This document shows, piece after piece, positions 22,479 to 33,500 of a stretch of 64,000 nt of DNA. The stretch comes from Lepus europaeus (Eukaryota; Chordata; Mammalia; Lagomorpha; Leporidae), in assembly GCF_033115175.1 (NCBI RefSeq), contig NC_084835.1:26679858-26743857 (forward strand). Reading direction: 5' to 3'. The position numbers and the translations under genes were made by a program. Under the pieces are notes generated by a model. That model was not told the DNA's origin. It searched no databases and worked only from the letters and a program-made list of their open reading frames with translations. Every line of letters starts with the position of its first letter. The first letter of the stretch is position 1.

Positions 22479-22484
22479 AATAAA
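22479..22484 (+). other. ITIH3 polyadenylation signal (AATAAA)
   Basis: AATAAA lies 72 bases after the ITIH3 TAA. The 3' UTR is thus very short, as in ITIH1. Confidence 0.85.
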
Positions 22485-22499
22485 GCCTGCTGTGGACGC

Positions 22500-24395
22500 C
22501 GGGCAGCTGCCAGCCTCTCCATGCCTCCAGCTACGGCAGCCAGGACGGAAAGCAGCTAAAAGGACGGGGTGGCTGGGGGACGGCGACTTGGGGGCCTCTC
22601 AACTGAGAAAGCTCAGAGACGGTTGCTTCATTTTGTACCTTGGGGAATCAAACATACAACGGCTCGGGAAGGAAAAAGTCAAGAAGTGGCTCCTGGGCAA
22701 AGGGGCTCTGAGAAGGCAGGAAGGGCTGAGTGCCTTTCGGTGTTTGGGGCGATCCTAAGAACAGTCAGGGTCCTGGTTCCGGAGCTTCAGTGAGGACCTT
22801 CGGGAGAACAAAGCGCTCCAGGCTGACACAGAGGGGTGTCTCCTCCCTGCATCCAGCCTCCCCCCGGCCCTGCCAACCGACCTACAACCCATTCGTTCAT
22901 CCACCCTCGCATCCACCCACCCACCCACCTACCTCCCCACCCACCTGCTCACTCACCATCCATGCTGTCTACCCTTCCTCGAACTGTCCTGCCCATTGTC
23001 CACCCACTCATTCACCATCTCACCACGCACCTCTCCGTCCACCCACTCAACCAACTACCCATTCGCCCATCGACCCTCCTCCTTTGACTCAGCGGATAAA
23101 CAGAACCCCCCAGGCCAGGATCTGGGCCACACAGTTTGGTAATGTAGTTCCTGTTTTCATGGGTGTCCGAGTTTGCCGTCAGCTGGGCCAGGCATCTCCG
23201 GGCTCCCCCAAGCACACTTCCAGGTCACTGGCACTTGTTCTACCCTCTCGATGAGTCTGGAGTGGCACGGGGGTCGTCGGGTCCTGCCGAAGGGGCTGGA
23301 CAATGCTCCCCCACCTGGATGGCTGCGATGTCCCTGCCTGGGTCTCTCTGCCTCCCAGAGAAGTCCCCACAAATGACAACTCCTACCTACTGCTCTTGTG
23401 ACCAAGGCAGACATCCCCCCACGGCCCCTCCAGCTCCCCTCACTCTCTGGGTTACCAACACAAGGCCACTTCCAGCTGTGCAGACGTAAGCCCCTGCCCC
23501 AGACCCACCGCTTCCGTTCTTGCAGCTTAGGGTTGGGGGGATGCTGGCCAGAGGGGACTCTGCTTGAGGCAGAGCAAGGGGCGCATGTGCTGGGGAAGGG
23601 GGCATCAGCCTAGGAAAGCCAGGAGCACAGAGGGAGTGGCAAGCGGCCCTGAGGTCAGTTTTCCCATCTGTGAAATGGGAAGAACCATGCTTCCAGATGG
23701 AGGGCGAGCCTATTGTGCCTCCAGCAAAGCACCGGGCTGCCGTGAGCCCTCAGCCACAGGCACCGCAGAGGCCGAGGTCGGGGCGGGAAGGTTACCTGAG
23801 CGCGGGCGGAAGCGGCCTACACGGTTTCCGGTCGTCCCGGAGGAGCCCGTCTGCCCTGCTGCTCTAACCAGCAGCCAAGTGAGGGGGCCAGGAGGAAGGC
23901 AGGTCCCCGTCGTCCTCTCCCAACACACAGGCCGAAGTTGGCAGCTGTCCTCTCCCCAGCCCCTGGTCACCCTGGCTCCGCCTGTCCCTGCCTACGACCC
24001 GGCCTTCGGGACACGGGCGGTGCCGTGTGGCGGGGCGCACACAGCCTGTGCCAGCCCAGCCCTCGCTCCCCTCGCGCCTTGTCGCAGCACAGCTCTCCCT
24101 GGACGCAGGGCACGGTTCACTCAGATTCTTTTAGTGAAATCTTGTTTTCCCAGCCTGAGGGACTGTAAAGCAGACGGGACCTTGTCCAGCCCCGGCTGCT
24201 GGCCGGGGGCTGCAGCAGCGTTTTAAATGGGTGGTTCGCTCTTGGCTCCCTGTTTGTACCATGCAGGGACTCAACTGAAAGCTGACTGTGGCCTCGCTGA
24301 CCACAGGACCTTGAGCTCTGACTGTGACAGATGCTAGCGTGGACACGGCCCAGGGTTGGCCCAGATGCAACCACACACAGTGACTCCCTGGGCTC
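22500..24395. other. Intergenic gap between convergent ITIH3 and ITIH4 3' ends
   Basis: About 1.9 kb between the two poly(A) signals. It holds the CCAC-rich simple repeat (22881-23080), a MIR-like piece (AGTTTTCCCATCTGTGAAATG near 23656) and a modestly CpG-rich stretch near 23760-23860. No exon recognised. Confidence 0.6.
22881..23080. repeat. CCAC/CCAT-rich simple-sequence region
   Basis: Repeated CCACCCACCCACCTACC and related CCAT units give a pyrimidine- and adenine-rich, almost G-free strand for about 200 bases. Apparent Pro/Thr/His-rich open frames here are a by-product of the repeat. Confidence 0.85.
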
Positions 24396-24400
24396 ACCGC

Positions 24401-24406
24401 TTTATT
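24401..24406 (-). other. ITIH4 polyadenylation signal (AATAAA on minus strand)
   Basis: Forward TTTATT about 127 bases beyond the ITIH4 stop codon on the minus strand. Confidence 0.8.
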
Positions 24407-24532
24407 TGCAAAGAGTGGGAACCTCCTGCCCCCTGGGATCCGGCCCCCGAGGTGGCCCTGCAGTCACAAGGTGGCCCCCATCTGGAGGCAGCAGGTGCCA
24501 TGAGCTCTGGGGCAGGGCTCCTCCCAGCGGAA

Positions 24533-27500
24533 CTACAGCTCCACAGACCAGCAGGCAATCTCCCTTCCCGGAGGCCCCGCTTGGTAATCCAGCCTGTGCT
24601 CTCTGGGATGGGTGCATAGACAGACAGACAGACAGACAGGTGGTCAACAAATCTCAGGGGTGCTGGGGAGACAGTAACACAGAAAGTGCAGAGTCCCAGG
24701 GTCCCTCCGGAATTCCCGCCAGTACGGGCCAAACAAGGCCCAGCCACCCCCAGGGTGACCCAACGCGACCCGGTGGGGTGGAGGGGAGAGGGCCTCTGCT
24801 GTGCCCGGCCACTCTGTGACCTTAGAGCCAACGTGTTTCTGGGGCCTGATCCCACTGTCCTTTGTGGGATCGCCGTGAGCTGGCTGCGGTGTGCCTCAGG
24901 CATCCACCTTTCTCTGACTGCTTCTAGCCCCTGGGGAAGGACGGGATGGGGCCCTGCAGAGCCCAGTTCCCCAGCCCCCGCTCCACGGGCCGGGCTCCAT
25001 GGCCTGCCTGTGCTGTCACCTGGTGACAAGGTAGTCAGCCTGAGCCTTCAGGATCCACTGGTCAGCTGCCGTAGGTGAAGGCCTCAAGAGCACACTGGGG
25101 TAAAACTGGCCTGAGACACAAAGCTTGGGTCAGCAAGGGGCGAGGCCAGGGAGAGGCCAGGGAGGGGCACCGCCTATTCCCGGGCAGTAGGATGCCTGGG
25201 CCGCGGGCAGAGTACCAATGGTCCCCTTGACACTGCTGGAGAAGCGGTCAGTGTTGTGAAGGAGGAGCAGCAGTCCCATCTTGGGGCCATCCCAGGGCAA
25301 CAGGCCAACGGTCACTCTGCGGAGGCCCCCGATCAGCAGGAGCCCTGTGTCGTCCATGGTCATCTTCAGGCTGTGGAGAAACCCAGCCTCCTGAGCAGGT
25401 GCGGAGACAGCAGCCCGGACCCTCGGCAGGTGAGGTGGGCAGTGGGCTGGGGCTCTGCTCTTGCCCAGGTGCTCACGTGGGCCTTGGGAGCAAAGACCCT
25501 GAAAGTGTGCCGGGTAAGATGGGACCGAAGTTAACTTAAAGGCACCCAGTTTCCCCAGCATTGTAAAATAAAATAAAATATAAAATAATGCTCCTTTTCC
25601 TGATCTTACATCAGGACCTCATGACTCAGTGCCCTATTATGCTTAGAGGCCTCCTGATATGTCTACTCTATCCCTTCTGTGTTCATGGCTGGAGCCACTT
25701 CCTTGGGATCATGTGTTTTATTTATTTTTTATTTATTTTTTTGACAGGCAGAGTTAGACAGTGAGAGAAAGAGAGACAGAGAGAAAGGTCTTCCTTCCGT
25801 TGGTTCACCCCACAATGGCCGCTGTGGCCAGCGCACTGCACCGATCCGAAGCCAGGAGCCAGGTGCTTCCTCCTGGTCTCCCATGCGGGTGCAGGACCCA
25901 AGCACTTGGGCCATCCTCCACTGCTTTCCCGGGCCACGGCAGAGAGCTGGCCTGGAAGAGGAGCAACCGGGACAGAATCCGGCGCCCTAACTGGGACTAA
26001 AACCTGGTGTGCTGGCGCCGCAAGGTGGAGGATTAGCCTATTGAGTTGCGGCGCTGGCCGGGATCATGTGTTTTAATGTCCAGAGGGTGAGTCTCTCTCC
26101 GTTCCATCCCATCCTCTCTTCCTTGGAAACGTCATGGGAATTCTTGCTGTTTTGGCTTTCTTGGCAATGTCAGGCTCCTTTATGCATGCAGCATAGGACC
26201 CTACTGTCACTCCGAGATTATTGTCACTTTCCTAACCAACCTAGCTCAATCTAGAAGCCACGGTGTGGTGCAGGCACGTGGTGCAAAAGTTTAGAGTTCG
26301 CAGCCGGCGCCATGGCTTAACAGGCTAATACTCCGCCTTGCGGCGCCGGCACACCAGGTTCTAGTCCCGGTTGGGGTGCCGGATTCTATCCCAGTTGCCC
26401 CTCTTCCAGGCCAGCTCTCTGCTATGGCCTGGGAAGGCAGTGGAGGATGGCCCAAGTCCTTGGGCCCTGCACCCGCATGGGAGACCAGCAGAGGCACCTG
26501 GCTCCTGGCTTCGGATCAGCGCGGTGCGCCGGCCGCAGCGGCCATTGGAGGGTGAACCAACAGCAAAAAGGAAGACCTTTCTCTCTGTCTCTCTCCCTCA
26601 CTATCCACTCTGCCTGTCAAAAAAAAAAAAAGTTTAGAGTTCCTTAGAGTTCGCTGGGGACTCCCGCGTCCCACATCAGAGTCTAGGTTGCAGTTCTAGC
26701 GACTCCACTTCTGACCCAGCTTCCTGCTAATGCATCCTGGGAGGCAGCAGGCGACGTCTCAAGTACTTAGGTCCCTGGCATCCACATGAGAGATGTGGAC
26801 TCAGTTCTGGGCTCCAGGCTTTGGCCTGGTCCAGTCCTGGCTATTGCAAGCATTTGGAAGAGTGAATCAGCAGATCAAAGATTTCCCTATCTCTCCTCTT
26901 CAGATGAGATGAAAAAAAATATTTTTAAAAAAGTTGAAAAGTCGGGGCCGGTGCCATGGCTCACTAGGCTAATCCTCCGCCTTGCGGCGCCAGCACCCCA
27001 GGTTCTAGTCCCAGTCGGGGCGCCGGATTCTGTCCCAGTTGCCCCTCTTCCAGGCCAGCTCTCTGCTGTGGCCAGGGAGTGCAGTGAAGGATGGCCCAAG
27101 TGCTTGGGCCCTGCACCCCATGGGAGACCAGGAGAAGCACCTGGCTCCTGGCTTCGGATCAGCGCGGTGTGCCGGCCGCAGCGGCCACTGGAGGGTGAAC
27201 CGACGGCAAAGGAAGACCTTTCTCTCTGTCTCTCTTTCTCACTGTCCACTCTGCCTGTCAAAAAAAAGAAAAAAAGTTGAAAAATTAATTTATTTATCTT
27301 TGAGAGTACCTCAAAAAGTTCCTGGAGAAATAGGATTAAGAGAGAAGTTTATTTTGTGCAAAAAAAAAAAAAATACATTGGGGCTGGCACTGTGGCACAG
27401 TGGGTTAAAGCCCTGGCCTGCAGTGCCAGCATCCCATAGGGACACCAGTTCAAATCCCGGTTGCTCCAACTCTGATCCAGCTCTCTGCTATGGCCTGGCA

Positions 27501-30500
27501 AAGCAGCAGAAGATGGCCCAAGTCCCTGGGCCCCTGCACATGGCATGAGAGCTCCTGGCTCTTGGCTTCTGGCTCTTGATCAGCTCAGCTCCGGCCATTG
27601 CAGCCATTTGGGGAGTGAACCAGCAGATGGAGGATCTCTCTCTCTCTCTCTCTGGCTCTACCTCTCTCTCTGTAATTCTGTCTTTCAAATAAAAATAATT
27701 CTTTTTAAAAAATACATTGAAATCAAATACTTGAAGAGATTTAAAAAATTTGATGGGAGATGGTGTTCTGAAAAAAACTAGGCTCAGATTTTCAACGTTT
27801 TTTGCGGTCAAACTTATCTTTTTGCTGCATTTTCCAGGAGCTTTCCCAAGTCCCTGTGTGCGTCTTTTAGAGATCGTGAATGTACTCAGGGTTTCTATCA
27901 GCGCCAGGAACAGGCGTTCCATGTGCCTGAGTCTCTCCAAGGCACAGAAATGCGATCGACCCCTGGGCATCCACCAGACACAAGCTTCCAGACCTCCTGG
28001 GAAATGGGTGAGCTTTGCAGAAGAGGCCTCTGGGTTTCCAGGGTGTGCCCTCACGTTTCGGGTGGAAACGGGGACCTGCTGCTGGGCTCAGGGAGGGGGT
28101 GACGGACAAGGCTCTCCTCCCTGGGGAACAGGTAGGCGCTGGTTCAGGCTGGGGGCTCAGCCCCTCTCAGAGGCCTGCCTTGACCTGCAGAGCAGTGAGC
28201 AGTCCCTGGAAGGCCTAGGGTGGGGTGACCATGCCACCCAGAGTGCTGTCCCCTACCCACTGTCTGACAGCTGGACTCTGTCCCCACCGGAGCTCAGGGC
28301 AATGCTGTGGACTGCGCTCTGGACCTCTCCTCCCCCCACGTTCACCAGGCTGGCGCTCCCTCACTGTCCCACCCCACCCCACCCCGCCCACAGGTGAGAA
28401 CCCGAGGCTCACTGCTCCTTGCAGCCCTGTAGTCCCCTGCAGGGGACGCAGCCCAGCTCCTCCCACACTCTGACACCACCTTCCCCAGCTGGTGCAGCCA
28501 GAGAGGCCGGCACGCTTACCCTGGCAGCAAGCTGAACAGCGTCTTCCTCCACTTGTGCTCCGAGTTTCTCCGGTTCCGAGTCACCACCACCCGCTCAGGG
28601 GTCGCGTGAACCTGCAGCTCGGGCTTCTGGACCGTCACCTTGATCCACGAGAACCCAGCCTTCTCCATCTCGTACTGGCCAGTCACCTCGATTCCTGAGC
28701 AGGCCCGGCCACGGAGGTCATGGCGTGGCCCCAGCCCCCAGGGGCCACCTCCCAGCTGTCTCCAGCACTCCTCTCCTGGGGCCTGCTGCCCACAACCTCC
28801 CCTCACCCCCAGGGCCTCCAGTGGGCATCGCGGGGGCCCTGAGCTCAGCCCTCAGCTGAGACCTCTGAGAAAGGAGGTCACTGAGGCCCTGCGACAGGCC
28901 TGGGCCTGGGCTAATCGGTGGCCCCTGGTGGCAGGGAGCACACAGACGCCTGGGCCTGGGTGGTGGTGGTGGAACTCCATCACCCACCCCCTCGGGCCAT
29001 GGGGACCTGGGAGAGCAGCTCGGTGGGCCGGGGGCATGAGCACCCGCGGAGGCATGCATGCCTAAATCTGCCTTGCCCGTTGCCCCAGCGCGACCAGGGA
29101 GTGGGGCCCCGTGCTATGCAGGCACCGATCTCTCCAGCTGGAATGTTTTCAGCCATTCTGCTGCTCACCTGCCAAGGCCCGGCCTCTCCTGGGGGGCTTG
29201 GGCAGCTCCCCTGCCCTCGTGCCTCGCTTCTGGGCTTATCTGAGCCAGGCCACCCCTCACCCCCGGGGGGCTGCGAGTGCGTGTCGAGGCACGGGGCATC
29301 CTTCCGGGTTATGTGTGCCTCCGGGGGCAGGGATGAGTGGACCTGAGTGGGCCTCGCACCTTGGACAGGGTCCGAGATCAGGTTTAAGGGTCCGCGAATG
29401 TTCTTAAAGTCCACGCAGAGCCGGTCCACGTCTTGGCCGTGCAGCGGCAGAATGACCGAAGGAGCCTGCAAGGGGGCTGGGATGGCCGGGGCATGGCTCG
29501 TGCGGTAAGCAGAGCAGGCTGGGGGCGAGGCGGGGCGGGGCGGGGGCCAGCAGCTTACCTGGGGGCGAATCAGGCACGGCTTTTTCTAAAGGAAGACAAA
29601 GGCTGGGTGTTGGACGTGGATGGGGCAGGGACAGGTGTGACAGGGCTCCCTTAGCACTTCAACCTGGGGACACACTGGGGCGCCCCCACCCACAGTCTTG
29701 GCATTAGGACAAGAAGCCACTCTGGGGGCTCTGGCCTGGGGGTACCTTTGCTTCCCAAGTCCACATCATCCAACGCGGTTTGATTGGGAGCTGAAGGCGT
29801 GGGTGGCACCGTCACGGTTTGACTGGGAGCTGAAGGCATGGGTTGCACCATCACGGTTTGACTGGGAGCTGAAGGCGTGGATGGCACCGTCACAGTTTGA
29901 CTGGGAGCTGAAGGCGTGGGTGGCATCATCACAGGTATCCGTGTAGCAGCAGCTGGAAATGGGGGGGGTCACACCCTGCAGCCGGCCCCGCCCCCTCCAC
30001 CCGGACCTCTGACAAGAGCCTGTCTTCTTCACACACAGCCAGAGGATCTCCAACAGAAGAGCGTGGCGCCAGGGAAAACCCTAGGGAGACGGGGCGGGGG
30101 CAGCCCGGCTCCGCAGCCCAGTCTGAGTCCAGATGTGGGGATCCGAAATAGCCTGAGTGACCTCTGCTGGCTTTGGGGATGGAGGAAGCCTTCCCTCTCT
30201 AGGAAGTTCCATCACCAGTCTCCAGAGTACAACGCGGCCTATTCAGTTAAGTCAGTCCTGCCTGGGGCGCTGCTGCCGGATGGCTCTGGGTGTCTCGGGA
30301 GGAAGGGAGCAGTGTTGAGCTCCCTGACGCCAGCTCTGGCCAGTCCCTTCCCCTCCCGGGTCCTGGGTCCCCTCTGCACAAGCAGCCCGGGGGAGGTCGC
30401 CGTGTCAGGGGTTACGACCTGACCCCCCTCCCCCCAGGTACCACTGAAACAGCCAAGAAAAAACGCTGAGGACAAGGCGAGGGGCTGGCTGAGAGCTGGG

Positions 30501-33500
30501 CAGGCCAGCGCAGCCCCGTTAGGAAATGCTGACCCTTCACTGATGACCTTGCAGCTGGCGCCCGCACAACCAGGTCAGAGCACCCATGTGAGCCCTGGCG
30601 GCTCCGATCCCGATGCAGCTCCCTGCTAAGGCATTGAGAATGCAGCCGGAGATGGCCCAAGGGCTTGGGCCCCTGCCATGCTTGTGGGAGACCCGGATAA
30701 AGTTCCTGGCTCCTGGCTTCAGCCTGGCCCAGTCCACTAAAGCCACCCGGGGAGTGAGCAGCGGATGGAAGAGCTCTGCCTCTCTATCACTCTGCCTTTC
30801 AAATAAATCAGCATTTGTTTGGAAGAGCTGTTCCTGTAGTGAGCTGACCCTGTGCCCTGAGCTCGGAGCCCCTGTGGGGAAGCCGAGGCCCTTGGCCGTG
30901 AGAAGGTAGCTTACAGTTCCGCAGCTTCAGCTTCCGCAGCAGCTCTAGGGTCGGAAGGTTCATAAGATGAGGAGGAAGAGAGGCGAAAGGAATGTGGAGG
31001 TGCCCGGGGTGTTTAAATCTCGTGGGAGAATTGTCCACGCCGAATCGGGAACTCAGCAGGGGCCAGGAAGCTATGTTTTTGGAAAAGTCGACACGCGCAT
31101 TGGAACCCTGCACCAGGAGTGGGATGTGGAAGGGCAGGGGCTTCTCCTCCTGTCCTCCCCAACAAGCCAGGAATCAATCAGTGCTGGCCCAGCAGTGCTC
31201 CACCCCCCATCAGCCCCCCGAGCTCCGCCCCCAGGATGTCACTCCGCCCCCCCGCCCCACAGTGCCCCTCAGCTACCTTGTCCGCTCAGCTTTCTTCTGT
31301 AAAAAGAGGGTTCTTCATAGCTGCCTGCTAATGACACGCACTTGAACCTGAGCACCAGCCTCTCACTAGTCAGGTGAGCCAGGCAAGGCGCTCCCCCTCC
31401 ACAGCCAGGGGCAGACCCTTCCCCCTCGGCCCTCCTTTGCACCTGTTTGCATTCTTTGTATGGGGTGTTTTTGTCCTTTGTGGAGAAATTTGGAGAAAGT
31501 AGGTCCTGGAAATCAGTGAGATCTGGGTTTTCTTCCTGGACCCACTTTTACGGGGCCCCAGGACGAGGGCCCGAGGGACAGCCGACACGGAGACGAACAG
31601 GTGAGGAGGCACCAGCACGTGCAGACAGCACGCACCTGCCCTGGCCAGCAACCTCGCTGCACCGGGCTCTGTGTCAGCGCACTGACCCGGCCAGCGTGTG
31701 AGGGCACGGGGCACTTACCTCCTCCGTAGGCCTGCTTGTGCTTATCTGCAGGGAACGGGGCGGGGTTAGATGGATGAATGACTGAACAGCGGTCAGGGTG
31801 CCCCAAACCACACAGGTGCCGTGAACTGGGGGAGCCAAGAGCTGGGGGCTCCTCAGGGCAATGTGTCCTGGGGAGTCTGTGGCCGGCAGGGCTGGGGTCC
31901 TGGGTCAGGCTGCAGGGGGGAATGCTGGGTCAAGACCCCACGCCCACACCCACCATCCTCAGAAGGCTTCTCAGCAACTTGATCCTGTCGTTGGCCCTCG
32001 GGCTTGGTGACCACCATGGACGTGAGAGGAGTGACAAAGCTGTAGTCGAGTGACAGGTTCCGGGCTCGGGACTCGAGGGCTTGCTGTTGGGCCTCGGGCG
32101 CATGAACCCTGAAGGGGGAGGGCGTCGGTGCTCAGGAGGCCCCCCCGGGTGCCTGGCCAGATGGTCCCTCCCAGCCAGTCTTCTCTGGGGCCAGGGACCC
32201 TGGGGGGAGTTTTGACCCCAGATTCCCGCCAGGCCAGTGGAAGGCTTGGGAGAGGCCGACAGCCCTGGATCGGCCGCTCACATCTGTTCCAGGAGCTGCT
32301 GGATGGTCAGGTACGCCCAGAGTCTCTCCATGAAGCTGCCAAAGATGTACTGGCGGCTCCGGAACGCCGCCTCCTGCTCCGCCACGCTGGACTCCATGTA
32401 GAAGGTGATGTTCTCCTTGTGCTGCAGACGGGCCGGCGAGGGCAGGCACGCTGAGTGCCCGCCGCCTGCACCCGCCTGCGCCCTTCCCAGCCCTGCCCCA
32501 AGAAACCCCGAGCGGAGCTGGGGCAGGTCCCTCGCATTGACGGCAAGGACAGGACGGCAAGGGTCACGCTTCCTCTGAGAAGAGTGGGGGGCAGGGGGAG
32601 TGCAAGGGGCCAGGGGCCAGCCATGGAGCCTCCAGGCCGAGGAGGACTTCAGAGGCAGCAAACTACCCCGCATGGGCGGAGCCAGGAGCTTGGCTGGGAG
32701 AAACGTAATTGAGGCCCCAGCTGCCCGTGAGCCCTGTGAGTGCCGAGTGCACCAGAAAGGGCTTCTTTGGGGAAGGTGGGGGAGGGGGAGACAGAGGGGG
32801 AGGGGAGACCGGCCTTCCCCAGAGCTCGGTGGCAGAGGTGAGAACAGAGCTCAAGTGTCATGGCTCTGGACTTGGGGCCCCATGCGCCCCAGTGAGCAGC
32901 TCCCCCTGCTCAGGCCAGGCCCTCTGCTGGGGCCAGCCCCTGGGGGACGATGCCAGGGCAGAACGTGCTCTGTGGAATGATGGGTGCCCCCTGGGAGGAG
33001 GCCGCCCAGGTGGAGCCTTCGACAGCACAGGGTCAGAGCACTGTGTGCTGAGCTGGGCTCCTGGCCTGGCCTGTGCCTCCGGGGAGCTCTCAGCCTGGCC
33101 ATCCATCAAAGGGGAGCAGCTGTCCAGGCAGGGACCCCGCCTCCGCCCTGGCCTTTGTTTACCGAGCACGGTGGCAGCACAAGCCTGGCTCTGCGTGCCA
33201 GGCACCGTACGGCACTCCCGAGTTCGGACCTGGTCTCCTGGAATCTCCACCATGAACCCGCGTGGTGCGGAGATGTGCGGAAGCCTCCCTACCCCCCGCC
33301 CCATCCCGGCCGCACAGGTGCAGGCTGCCCCACTTGCCCTGCCCCGGGGCTGCTCGGCCACACTCACCACCCGCCCGCGGACTTTGGCCGACAGCACGTC
33401 AGGGCTCTCGGCCCGCAGCTTCCCAGCCACGACCATCTCGGAGCCCAGGAAGTGCAGCCGGAAGTTGTCCCGAGTGACCTCCTCCACGGCATTGCTTGAG

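Noticed and set aside
22730-23254. Pro/Thr/His-rich open frame downstream of ITIH3
   Set aside because: Direct translation of the CCAC/CCAT simple repeat; no start context or homology.
14785-27300. Recurrent open frames beginning [13 protein letters not shown] in several places
   Set aside because: They are frames within the CSINE body, which is non-coding.
29476-29559. Apparent frame break between the ITIH4 proline-rich exon and the following exons
   Set aside because: It arose from using the acceptor at 29465. The acceptor 11 nt upstream restores one frame throughout and matches human APIQAPS.
29777-29932. Regular 39-bp repeats as a CRISPR-like array
   Set aside because: Units are contiguous without spacers, coding, and within a mammalian gene.
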